The notes under the pieces: model-generated | Databases searched by the model: none | What the model was told of the DNA's origin: nothing | The model's input: the letters and a program-made list of their open reading frames with translations, nothing else | NCBI GenBank assembly: GCA_001695595.3 | Contig: MBPM02000170.1 | Location: 22,151-86,150 of the forward strand | DNA: 64,000 bases | DNA from: Plasmopara viticola | Taxonomy: Eukaryota > Oomycota > Peronosporomycetes > Peronosporales > Peronosporaceae | Reading direction: 5' to 3' | Program-made: the position numbers and the translations under genes | Part shown: positions 47,744 through 56,948 of the stretch, piece after piece | How the letters are laid out: each line of letters begins with the position of its first letter | How positions within the stretch are numbered: the first letter of the stretch is position 1

Positions 47744-48013
47744 TCAGTCGATCATACGATCGTGCTCGCGTACTGGATGGGATAATGGACAATTACACAT
47801 CCCAGCTTTCACACCTTTTACCAACTTTATGTCTTGCAATAAGGTCACCACGTGTGGATAACGCTTGCCGTGCTTTACTGTGCGTACATTGCAAAGATAT
47901 AATAACCAAGGTTTCCGATCCGGGTGTCTGTAACTTTGCCTCCAAATTTTTTCGATGAAATCTTCTTTTTTTTCCGTTTGATGTGCAATTTCCACTTGCT
48001 TTGAGAATGTCAC
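47744..48013 (-). pseudogene. Coding-like remnant, IWRQSYRHPDRKPW family
   Basis: A 90-codon minus frame with IWRQSYRHPDRKPWLLYLCN and KLVKGVKAGMCNCPLSHPV looks protein-like and has a decayed plus-strand counterpart at about 48970-49180 sharing RQSY, HPDR and LCNVR. Nothing intact remains at the counterpart. It lies 3' of the 48155-48776 gene on the same strand and might be a later exon of that gene, though I found no convincing splice path. The family is unknown to me. Confidence 0.3.
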
Positions 48014-48154
48014 TTAGGGATAAGCTCCCCGTCAAACCATTTATCTACATATTATCTCACAGCCGAACTTTTCGTCTGTCCTCCTTTCCATTTCAGCGAA
48101 AAAGCCACACTTATTTTTCATTTAATAAAGTTGAATTGCCTATGAGCAACCACC

Positions 48155-48776
48155 CTAAAACATCCAAATCGTCAAATCTCCCTTGTTAATTATTACGGCA
48201 CTACCATCCCACAACAATCGGCACGACCACTTGTCCTCCAAGTTGTGTATACAACATTTCCAGCAGCTGTGACGAAAACGACTATCCGTCCATTGTGCCT
48301 GGCTGCAAACCTCGATGCTTTCTTCATACAACTCGGTCTTTGCGATATTTACAAGATTAGACACGAATCGTCTCTCTATTCACCATACATACCACGTCAA
48401 TATATGCATTGCACCAATCCTATTTTGACTTTCTTGTTCTTACCTTGTACTTCAATCTAAGCGGATTTTTAGCCGTCCATATACCCGCGTCAGCTGCCGT
48501 AACTAGCTGATGCTGCAACAATTTGTCATCTTCAAAGCCACGAAAACTTGCCTTCTCAAACCCTGGGTCGTCAAATGCTGTAGTCACCAATTTGCGCAAA
48601 GTTGTACCGACTGGAACTTCCACTAGCTGGGCGATGCCATCATAGTCGCACACATACACTTGCAGCATTCCCGCTGAGTCCATCGCATTCTCTGCTTCAT
48701 GCGTTTGCGGTCCGATCAAAGGGGTGTTCTCTTGAGTTGCACGTGGTGTCGCATCAGTTGCATTAGTTGTCAGCAT
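48155..48776 (-). CDS. Hypothetical two-exon protein, 183 aa
   Basis: Exon 1 is 48776-48444 (111 codons, ATG at 48776). A GTAAGA donor at 48443 and an acceptor ending at 48374 give a 70-nt phase-0 intron, and exon 2 runs 48373-48155. An acceptor at 48420 was rejected because the intron would be only 24 nt. Residues 1-35 are polar. Residues about 37-110 (MLQVYVCDYDGIAQLVEVPVGTT ... FEDDKLL) have the alternating beta pattern of a ubiquitin-like or beta-grasp fold, which is a guess from pattern only. Exon 2 carries VCSQAQWTDSRFRHSCWKCC, a Cys cluster conserved in the copies at 47200 and 49340. There is no signal peptide. Two decayed relatives nearby mark it as part of a local duplicated family. 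Confidence 0.45.
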
Positions 48777-48969
48777 GATTCAAATCTCACTTCGGAAGCA
48801 AACGGAAAGTTTAACAATGAATTCATCAATTTATTCAATTATTGGCGCATCCCCAGAACATGATATTCCGTCCCTCCCTCTCACATTGCTTTTTCCGCCG
48901 TTACTTACTGCCTTATTATAACGATATGCACCTCGCCATTTTAATTCGTGTATGCCTTTGGCTTGCTTT

Positions 48970-49460
48970 GGACAAAACGGAAAGAGAATGGCTATTCAAC
49001 CGAACAATCGAACCTGGCGGCAAAGTTACAGCAACCACCCAGATCGGATGCCCCAGTTATAGAATCTTTGCAATGTACGCATTTGGACACATGAAGGCAC
49101 GCCAAGTGTTGTCCTCACACGATAACCTCAGTACAAGACGAAAAGTTTGCTAGAGGTGTTGAAGCTAGGATGTTCGATCTGGAATGAAGATCAGTTTTGA
49201 GGATACGTAGTGTTAACTACAGCTTGGTGCTATCGGGCTTACATATACGTTTACTATTCACCCCACAGCACCACTAGTCATGTGAAAAATGCAGACCGAG
49301 TTGGTTGAAAAATCCATCTTAATCTTTAGCCAGGCACAATGGATGAATAATTGCTTTCGTATCTACTGCTGGAAATGTTGCCTACGCATTTTGGAGGACG
49401 ATTTATCATGCTTCAAAATATGGGATGGTAGTGAAATAGTAAGAGACAAGAGATTACGCT
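48970..49460 (+). pseudogene. Degenerate plus-strand copies of the 47.7-48.4 kb genes
   Basis: Two pieces occur in tandem. About 48990-49180 matches the RQSYRHPDR remnant of 47800-47960. About 49290-49450 matches the Cys-cluster exon (SQAQWM, CWKCC, LEDD, WDGS). Both contain stops or altered frames. Together with 46920-47600 they make three diverged copies of the same unit, two on plus and one on minus. Confidence 0.6.
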
Positions 49461-49973
49461 TCAAGTAGTGCACCTTTCCACTGAGAACGAGTGTGTAAAG
49501 TAATTGTCGTAATCTATGGCAAAGTCGTAGCCCTCGCTTGTCGGCACTCGTCTTAAAACTTTAAAAAACCGAATTACGAGGGACTAGAGGAGCATAGGAT
49601 GTAGTAGCTGAGACGGCAGAAGACCCCCATTAAGCCTGTGGCGTCCTCTGCAAACTCGACTTTGGCCTCGGAAATGACAGGTAGCTTGGCAAATCGGCCG
49701 AAGTGATAAATCTTGTGAGTTAATCCTTTTTGCTACATTATTAACTTCTTGGCATCAGTATTAAACTTGGTATTGACTTTACTGCTTGACACCTACGACT
49801 CGTCAGGTGGCGATCGTAACTGCAACCATGTGCTTTAAGTTTTTTTGTCTGCTTCAGCTAAGCGCTTCTGTTTGGAGCAAACTCAGCGCATTGAGCTAGC
49901 ATTCATACAACTCACGTGAATAATCTTCGAACGATTTCAGCGAAGTTTCTCTGTGTACACTTCATCGTATCGT

Positions 49974-50225
49974 TTCAAGACTTGCCGTTTGCGTAAAACA
50001 ATTTTTTTCTTTACACCTTTACTATTTCTTACGAACTTTACAAACAATTTTACGCCGGCCGATAAGTCACAAAATTTACTCACCATTTTTTGACTAATTT
50101 GTCAGCTCCGTTTAAAAAATCATCGATTTCTGAAAAAAATTACACGGAGCATTTAATTTGCAGCAATTTTATTTTGTATCATCGTCTAGTTACTACAACG
50201 TGCGATCGTGAATAAATTAAGAGCC
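49974..50225 (+). pseudogene. Broken copy of the secreted-looking ORF
   Basis: This aligns with 46360-46735: CTTGCCGTTTGCG, then the hydrophobic stretch, the NNFT block, and a matching 3' part ending AATTAAGAG. The start ATG reads AAG and a stop follows the LLTIF block. Its right end is interrupted at 50235 by the Mutator-like element; homology resumes after 55604. Confidence 0.75.
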
Positions 50226-50296
50226 ATTTAAAATAGGGAACCGCTAGCCAGTCCTCCCTTCGCTAACCAGCCCCGCCTTCGCGAACCAGCCCCCCC

Positions 50297-50512
50297 TGTA
50301 GAAAAGGCTTGTGTGCTGGAAGGTAAATTCCGAAGTGAATGCATATTTAGGTCCTTAGTTCGCTAACGTGCTACCTCTAAGCCTACTGGATTTTCTACTG
50401 GATACTGATTTATTCATGCGTCAGCCTGATTTACCCGTGCGATACTATAACATCAGCACCGTACCATAATTATGTGGTTGGCTAGCATGCATACAACGGT
50501 GTAATACAAACA
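50297..50512 (-). repeat. 3' LTR of Copia element 1
   Basis: 216 bp, TG...CA. On the minus strand it follows a purine-rich tract at 50513-50526 (GCGGTGAGCGGGAG), which is conserved in element 2 and overlaps the pol stop codon at 50526-50528. Confidence 0.97.
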
Positions 50513-50525
50513 CTCCCGCTCACCG

Positions 50526-52036
50526 CTAATGTTGTACATGCGCTGGTTCTATGCCACATGCTTCCAGTAGATACTTGAGTCGTATGGTCCCAAGCGCCTT
50601 GGCCAACATGTCCGCAAGTTGATTTACAGTCGACACGTATTCAACTGTGATGTTGTTTCGTGCCACATTTTTCCGAATAAAATGGTGGTGGATGTCGACG
50701 TGTTTGGTCCTTGCATTGTAGCCCGCATTGTTGGCAAGTCCGATCGCACCTTGATTGTCTTCCCAGATCAACGTAGCAAACTAAAGCAAAGCATGCTACC
50801 ATAGAACCTCCTGAGTACATAAACTTAGTGCCATGTACTCAGCTCCCGCAGAGCCAAGTGCCACCGTGCGCTGATACTTGGACTTTAATATAACCGGTGC
50901 ACCTCCGATTATAACTATGATCCTGAAACCGAACGTCGGTCATCGATATTACTGCCCCAGTCTGCATCTGTGTATGCTGTAACCTGTAGTTCAGTGGCGC
51001 TACCGTCGTTAGTGATTCCATATTTCCTTGTCGTCTTGAGATAGCGGAGTACTCGAATCGCAGCTTTCCAATGCTGCTTACCCGGATTCTCCAAGAAGCG
51101 AGATAGTTGTGTAGCCACATATGCGATATCAGGTCGTGTACATGTTGCGATGTATAACAAACATCCAATCAAGGACCTGTACGACTTCGTGTGCATCTCT
51201 GCCTTATCATCGTTTGTTGTTGGTGACTACATCCTTGATAGCTTTAAACATGTATTGCATGGGTTAGCCACTGCCTTGGCATCTTCCTGGTTGAATTTTA
51301 CCACCACGTCATCGATGTACCGAATTTGTCGAATCAATAGTGTGCTCCCGTTGTAGTCATGATCAATCTCCATTCCGAGAATAAATTTAGTATCGCCGAA
51401 TTCCTTTATCTTGATAGACTTCTCAGCTTCAGACCGTAGATGGCTTTGTCCAGCTTGCACATCATGTTTTCTGCATTGACAATACCGTGAGGCACTTCCA
51501 TGTACACCTCTTCCTTGAGATCACTATACAAAAATGCCGTGTCGACATTCGGTCACGTATCCTTTTGCAACCACTGCAGAGAGTACAACCCGTATAAAGT
51601 TCGTATTTGTCACAAGTGAGTATGTCTCAAAGAAGTCAACACCATACTTCTGCTTGTAACCTTTTGCCACCAGTCGTGCCTTGTAACGCACCACACGTCC
51701 ATGCTCGTTGCGCTTCTTTGCGAGGACCCATCGACATCCAATTGGCCGTACATCCTTCTTCTTTGGCACGAGTGCCCATGGTCCATTCTCTGCGTGAGCC
51801 TTGAGTTCCGCTTTCATTGCCTTCATCCACTCAGAAGAATCGCTGCTATTTATGGCTTGCTGGTATGTAGTTGGAGCATCGTCTGCATCACCCACGCTTG
51901 CAGCGTACGCAAGAACTGCTTCAGCTATCAGGCCGTCATCGTCGATCCTAGGACGCTTTGGAGATGGTGGGCCGTTACTTCCTTCAGACACTGATCCATC
52001 CTCTAACATGAACATGGGTTTACGTGATCGTCTCAC
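50526..52036 (-). pseudogene. Copia element 1: reverse transcriptase and RNase H, internally deleted
   Basis: The frame 52036-51524 carries the RT entry (GPWALVPKKK, CRWVLAKKRNEHG, ARLVAKGYKQKYGVDFFETYS). After a frameshift near 51550 comes VDTAFLYSDL, then KAIYGLK near 51435, which joins directly to KEFGDTKFILGMEIDHD. Compared with element 2, about 65 codons are missing at this join, including the catalytic YVDD. The remaining text includes RSLIGCLLYIATCTRPDIAY, TDADWGSN and, at 50771-50526, the RNase H end IWEDNQGAIGLANNAGY and HFIRKNV, which closes at the TAG overlapping the purine tract. It cannot polymerise. Confidence 0.93.
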
Positions 52037-52199
52037 TCTTCTGGAAACGCTTCCTGTCCAGGCTGGTACGGTCCCAACTCATACCCAGCAAGTCGCGATT
52101 GATATGGTTGGTGCCGGGATACGATATTATCCGTATTTTCCACTTGATCCAATTCCATATCTTCCACAGATTAATCGGCAGCATCCATTGGCTCGTCCT

Positions 52200-53310
52200 C
52201 TACTGATGGTCGTTCTGTAGTGACGGGAATGCTTCTTGATTCATCGTCTTTAGTGATGTGGATAATAGGTTCTTGATTAAGCTTTCAGTGTCATAAGTAC
52301 CATAAACTTCACACCCATCCAGCTTCACCGACCTCGACACCTTGACCTTGTTCAGTTTCAGGTCGTACACGCGGTATCTTTGGTGTTCTCTGGATACCCT
52401 AGAAACATGCACTTGAAGCTCTTGGGTTCGAATTTCGTCCTTTTTGTGTCATCAACGTGAGCGTATCTATGTGACCCAAACACACGTAAGTGTTCCATAT
52501 GCGGTTTAATCTTGAAACACACTTCATACGGCGTCATGTTCGATCGCTCTGAGTTGGTCGATCGATTTATCAGGTGCACCGCAGTGCTGACAGCTTGAGC
52601 CCACCAGAAGGTTTACACATTTTTGTAGTACAGCATGCTTCGTCCTTTTTCCATGATCGTGCGATTCATGCGCTCGGCCACACCGTTCTGTTGCGGGCTG
52701 TAGGGCACAGTCTTCTGGTGCACGATCCCATTCGATGCACAGATATTGTCCATCTCCTTGTTGACGAACTCCGTGCCGTTATCCGAACGGTGACATTTGA
52801 TGTTTTCACCCCACTGGTTCTCGAACATATTTAGAAATGTTTTGAATTTGGCAGGCACCTCGTTCTTTTTGGTGAGAAATTACACTACCACGTACTTAGA
52901 GTTGTCGTCGACGAACGTAAGTACATAACGGATCCCTCCCTTCGACTTTGTTCTCATGGGCCCCATGACGTCCGTGTGTACAAGCTAAAGCACCTTCGTC
53001 GTCTTAGCCATCGATCGAGACGGGAAGTGGGTGACCGTTTGCTTGCCCTTCATGCAGCCTCCAACAGCGTCATGGACATCTTGTTCATCATGGGCATACC
53101 AGTAGTAGCGCGCTGCGTGCGTCATTGTTCATATGACCCATGCGTGCGTGCCACAACTCCCACTTGTTGTCGACTCCGGCGTATTCCACGTAGTGCGCCA
53201 TATCTTCTTTACAGTCAAGGAAGTAGGCTTTACCGATCTTCTTGCCCGACGCGATTGCCTTTGCCTTGTTCCAAATTACACATGAATCTTTCTGAAACTC
53301 CACGCTCATA
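52200..53310 (-). pseudogene. Copia element 1: integrase region
   Basis: From 53309 the minus strand reads the GAG-pre-integrase segment (ELWHARMGHMNNDARSAL, with the HHCC zinc start). The core follows: HRSDNGTEFVNKEMDNIC with the second catalytic Asp and SPQQNGVAERMNRT with the catalytic Glu, between 52858 and 52613. 52579-52358 gives the post-core INRS, TPYE, HLRVFGSHRYAHVD and FLGYPENTK blocks. Frames change and stops occur near 53330, 52980 and 52610. The enzyme would join element DNA into the host genome. Confidence 0.92.
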
Positions 53311-53441
53311 CCACGCTCTGCCAGCTAGCCGACCGATTAGAGTCGACGGTCAAGTCCGGGAATGTACAGCACCTCGACCATCTTGATTTGTTTGCCGTCA
53401 ATGCCTGTCAGACGCACTGAGCCCGTCCCTGCCACGCGGAT

Positions 53442-54328
53442 CTACTTGCCGTCCGCGATGGTCCCCTCAATCTTATCGAGGTCTTTATACTCGAATAAGT
53501 CGTCGTGATGTGGCGTCATATGCGCCGACGCACCGCTGTCGATTAGCCACCCAGTTGATCGACTATTCCCAACAGCGAATATCTCATCATCGGCGTTGCT
53601 TTCGTTCTTGTTAGGGCAGTCCCGCTTCATGTGTCCCATTTGGCCGCAATTAAAGCATTTTCCACCAAAACCACCGTCCCTTCTACCGTTGCGGCTCTTG
53701 CCGTTTTTTATGATCCTCTCATTCTTGAAATTCCTGTCGTTCGTCGTAACCTTCATTGCGCGCTCCGCGCCCTTCCTTTTTGTCGATGCGCTCGTACTCC
53801 TTCAGAAGCTTCTCCTTTACTTCGATCAGCGTCGTGTCCTTAGGGTTTTCCACGATCGAACTGATGAGTTCGTACTCTGTAGGCAAGCTGCTCAGCAGGA
53901 TGACAAGCTGACGAGCTTCATCAAGCGGTTCACCCAGTGTTTGTAGTCCTAGGATGAGCTCATCGAAGCTATCGAGATGCTTCGCCATCGATGCGCCGTT
54001 TTCCATCTTAAACTCGTGGAGACGGCGGGTCATCGTCGCGCGGTTGTGCATTGTTGTCCGGTTGTAGAAATTACGCAACGTGTTCCACGCCATGATCGCC
54101 GACGTAGCCGATCGAATCTTAGTGTGATGCTCCACCGCAACTCCTTTGAGCGATCAATCATAACGCCTTCATGTCGTTGATCAGCCACGCCTCCGTGACC
54201 TCCGCCGGGTCCTTCACGACTTGGACGTGCGCTAGTAGCCCCTTCCTTGCCAACGTCATGTGCATGGCAAATTCCCAGTGGAAGTAGTTGTCGCTTCCAA
54301 GGATCACTTCGGACTATTTGCTGGTCAT
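53442..54328 (-). pseudogene. Copia element 1: gag and protease
   Basis: The gag ATG is at 54328 and is followed by a stop at codon 5. The text YFHWEFAMHMTLARKGLL continues to another stop near 54160. 54135-53719 covers the UBN2-type gag body (NTLRNFYNRTTMHNRATMTR, LIEVKEKLLKEYERI). 53756-53442 has the CCHC knuckle CFNCGQMGHMKRDC and the protease motif WLIDSGASAHMT with its catalytic Asp. The gag would form the particle and the protease would cleave the polyprotein. Confidence 0.93.
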
Positions 54329-54355
54329 AACAGCGGTGGGGATATCTTGAGCGTC

Positions 54356-54370
54356 TTGCGGCCGTTAACC
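54356..54370 (-). promoter_or_regulatory. Primer-binding site of Copia element 1, tRNA-Asn half type
   Basis: On the minus strand GGTTAACGGCCGCAA follows the 5' LTR with no gap. It is complementary, with one G:U pair, to an anticodon arm TTGCGGCTGTTAACC, whose loop CTGTTAA holds the GUU anticodon of tRNA-Asn. The register, ending at the AACC of tRNA positions 37-40, is the one used by half-tRNA priming in Drosophila copia and yeast Ty5 with initiator Met. Confidence 0.65.
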
Positions 54371-54586
54371 TGTAGAAAAGGCTTGTGTGCTGGAAGGTAA
54401 ATTCCGAAGTGAATATATCTTCAGATCCTTAGTTCGCTAACGTGCTACCTCTATGCCTACTGGATTTTCTACTGGATACTGATTTATTCATGCGTTGGCC
54501 TGATTTACCTGTGCGACACTATAACGTCAGCACCGTACCATAATCATGTGGTTGGCTAGCATGCATACAACGGTGCAATACCAACA
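54371..54586 (-). repeat. 5' LTR of Copia element 1
   Basis: 216 bp, TG...CA; the promoter-bearing LTR in the direction of transcription. It is about 93-94 percent identical to the partner LTR, most differences being transitions. Confidence 0.97.
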
Positions 54587-55611
54587 CCCCCCTCCAAAAT
54601 GCATATTGGCTGAAGCGAATTTCGATGTTCTGCAGGATATAGAAAACGGGATTTTCCCCTTTTTTCGTTGGAAATAGTGGCCATCATTTTATACCTATGC
54701 GACGCCAGGTCATACAAAATTATTTACCAAAATTTATGATCGTTTTACTCGCAAGCAGCGGGGGTCGCTCGTTCCTGTCATTGCCATAAAAAAGTGCTTG
54801 CGCTTTTCTTCTGTATTTTTGGCTTCATTTCGTTGTTTGCCGCATCGAAAAATTAGTAATTTTTACATTGCTGCAGGTTTTGCTTTCATTTCCGGTTCGC
54901 TTCGTGGAATTTTACGAGTCTACGGTCTCGAAATTGGCGACTCAGGTTAACAATGCTATCGAGAGATTAAACATTTTTGAACACGTGAATGCTGCATGGA
55001 AGTTTACTGAGGCATTAACTACATTGGTATGTGCGCATTAAAAAGTAGAAACGATAAGACTGTTCGTGGAGAGTGGCCTAAGGGCTAAAGCAGCCTTAAC
55101 TTCGGACCATAGATTCACAAGCCGGGTAAATTAAACGCCAACTGCGATTATAGGGGTGCCCTAAACAAGAATCATTTTAATCGAAAGCAAAAATCAGTGC
55201 ACAATGGATAGAATTACGCTTATTTACACACATATACTTCTAGTTTTTTACTTGCGCAAAAACACCCCAAACCTGTGTGTAGTATAGGCGTGGATCATTG
55301 CCTCACACTGCCCGACTTAGCAAACTCGCCAAGGTTTTCAATGCGTTCTAAACGATTTTGTTCGTGCTCGGAACAGCATACTCCATAAATAAACCACAGC
55401 AACTAAAAGTATACTTTACTAGCCAACATTGTACTTTACCTTTTTCGAAGCCCTTAATTGCAATGCTAAGCGAGTGCGTAGAGGTGTTGCTTTTATGTAG
55501 AAATCTTTTTTCTTCAAGAAAAAGAAATAAAATGTTTAAAAGAGGGGTACTGTATTAAGGGGGGCGACTGATCAGCGAAAGGGGGGGGGATTGGTTAGCG
55601 GTTCTTTAAAA

Positions 55612-55985
55612 ATATAGATTACAATTTACAAGCCTACCGAAATAAAACCAGTCTCCTTTACACCGAAGTACTCACTATTTTTTTAAAGGCAAAAAACTAG
55701 GACAGACACGTACGTGTACATTTGAAGATTGTCTATGTGAGTAGAGCCAGACAGAGTGACAACTACGAATACAATGCGTATAAAATGACAAACCTTTGGC
55801 TGCAGCGTTATGGTCACGAATCGAAACTGTGCACCAAAACCAAACGATCAAAAGACCAGAAAGACCAAATAAGCAAGCGACCAAAAGATCAAAAGATCAG
55901 AGATGAGCAGAAAATCAAAACAGCACCAAATCAAATCAAAATGATTAAAATTTCTGTCATACATTCTCGTGTCAGTTCAAATACA
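55612..55985. repeat. Inverted repeat arm A' (right, full-length)
   Basis: This is the reverse complement of 45880-46250, diverged. On this strand the tandem units read GATCAAAAGA/GACCAAAAGA (about 55845-55930). A 146-codon plus frame (55722-56162) runs through it, but the part inside the arm is low-complexity Lys/Asp/Gln text and not a credible protein. Confidence 0.85.
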
Positions 55986-56450
55986 TTTCTTTTCCATTTT
56001 AATAGAAAAAGTGCCGCGTCGAGGAAAGATGGTGAAGCTCTGGTTAGATTAGCCTGGCGGCAGGCGACGGTGTTTAGCTCGACTATGCGATCAGAGATTC
56101 AGAAAAAGAAAGGGGCCGTTATTCGAGAGCTGCAAGTGGCTCTTGTCCCGCTCGAGAGATAATAAAAAGCTAAAGAAGCTCGAGCAGACGGCTTTTATTA
56201 AAGCGCTGACGAAAGAGGACTCTCAAGCAGCGGATTCGGTAAAGTACATGCTGAAAACCTTTTGCTCTTCTCCCAGTTCAGATAGGTTCACGTGCTAGTG
56301 TTGGATGACGGAAAGTTTCACGGAGTTCTAACAGTGAAGACACCGCTCAGCGAAAGCGTTGCTGGGACAAGTTGACTCGGGTTTTGATTAGAACAAGAAA
56401 GTGACAAAGACCCATTCTTTATATTGGACCTCCTAGAACTTCTTTAAGCA
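55986..56450 (+). pseudogene. Upper half of the repeat X gene, inverted copy
   Basis: The plus strand reads KKKGAVIRELQVALVPLE near 56110-56160, matching RRIRELQLFLAE of the minus-strand piece at 45119-45451. Near 56345-56400 it gives TGGGACAAGTTGA and GTGACAAAGAC nucleotide blocks matching 45060-45000 reversed. Stops interrupt it. The orientation relative to the neighbouring X copy (56690 and 61169) differs from locus 1, so the segment was rearranged. Confidence 0.55.
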
Positions 56451-56689
56451 TTAATAAATTCAGCATTTTTTTCCACGTTGGGTTCGGGCTTGTAAGCCCA
56501 CTTATCGCTGTGGATCTTTCAAAGCATTTACGCGTGTGCTGCTCTTTGTCAACGGGATATCGATCGGATGAATACGTCATCTTAGTATATGAGAGTGCTT
56601 AACTTTAGAACAACTTATTGCCTTTATGACAGCCGATGTTCCTTACCAGCATTTATTGAAGAGATTTGACATAAGAGATTTGTGACCAA

Positions 56690-56755
56690 AATAGCTCAAG
56701 TAAAGAAGGTAAGCAAAATGTCTCGTCGAAGTGGAGCTATCCGGTCCTGTAATAC
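56690..56755 (-). repeat. Repeat X, copy 2, left flank of Copia element 2
   Basis: This matches 44335-44401 (AAATGGAGCTATCCGGTCC-type text) up to the insertion point. The homology continues at 61169. Confidence 0.85.
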
Positions 56756-56900
56756 TGTTAAAATTACATTGCTGAATGCATGTTAAACAGGTGGGTGGCT
56801 TCACAGTAATTACAAGTACGTCACAATTAGTAACTACATATGCTAGCCGTTGATTGGTCAGAATAAATATATTCTTTTCGGTTTCTTTTTCTACTCAACA
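56756..56900 (+). repeat. 5' LTR of Copia element 2
   Basis: 145 bp, TG...CAACA. A TATA-like ATAAATATATT near 56865 may belong to its promoter. Greater divergence between its LTRs than in element 1 suggests an older insertion. Confidence 0.96.
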
Positions 56901-56915
56901 GGTTGACAGCCGCAA
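56901..56915 (+). promoter_or_regulatory. Primer-binding site of Copia element 2, tRNA-Asn half type
   Basis: GGTTGACAGCCGCAA follows the LTR directly. It differs from the element 1 site at two positions, and each site deviates once, by a G:U-compatible change, from the exact complement of TTGCGGCTGTTAACC, a tRNA-Asn anticodon arm. Confidence 0.65.
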
Positions 56916-56948
56916 ACAACAGCCTCGCATCACCACACCGTCACCCCC

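Larger units (their letters stand above)
50297..54586 (-). mobile_element. Ty1/Copia LTR retrotransposon, element 1
   Basis: Two 216-bp LTRs with TG...CA ends (50297-50512 and 54371-54586) bracket a gag-protease-integrase-RT-RNase H reading order on the minus strand. They differ at about 14 positions by eye. The flanking duplication is CCCCC (50292-50296 and 54587-54591), set inside a longer C run, so it is weakly informative. The coding region has stops and frameshifts throughout and an internal RT deletion. It shares its primer site, purine tract and protein text with element 2 and belongs to the same family. Confidence 0.97.
50236..55604. mobile_element. Mutator-like non-autonomous element carrying Copia element 1
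   Basis: The left end begins GGGAACCGCTAGCC at 50236. The right end is its inverted counterpart, ending GGTTAGCGGTTC at 55604. Each end contains tandem units of about 19-20 bp starting CGCTAACCA/CGCTAACC, as in the MITE at 33751. The flanks carry TTTAAAATA (50227-50235) and TTTAAAAATA (55605-55614), a 9-bp duplication with one extra A. Without the Copia insertion the element is only about 1.1 kb and encodes no transposase; its inner part (54592-55555) has only a 67-codon unrecognised frame. Cytosine runs make the exact inner TIR limits uncertain. Confidence 0.78.

Noticed and set aside
48374..48443. Shorter 24-nt intron ending at 48420 for the 48.8-kb gene
   Set aside because: This is too short for spliceosomal removal; the 70-nt alternative keeps phase and matches the reading frame seen in the paralogous copy.
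51607..52220. Plus-strand open frames of 97-139 codons inside Copia element 1
   Set aside because: They are antisense to the RT and integrase text on the minus strand, which has clear family motifs.
45880..55985. One large 10-kb palindromic transposon bounded by arms A and A'
   Set aside because: The sequence between the arms is a mosaic with internal duplications, and the right neighbour order differs from the left; a chain of duplications and insertions explains it better.
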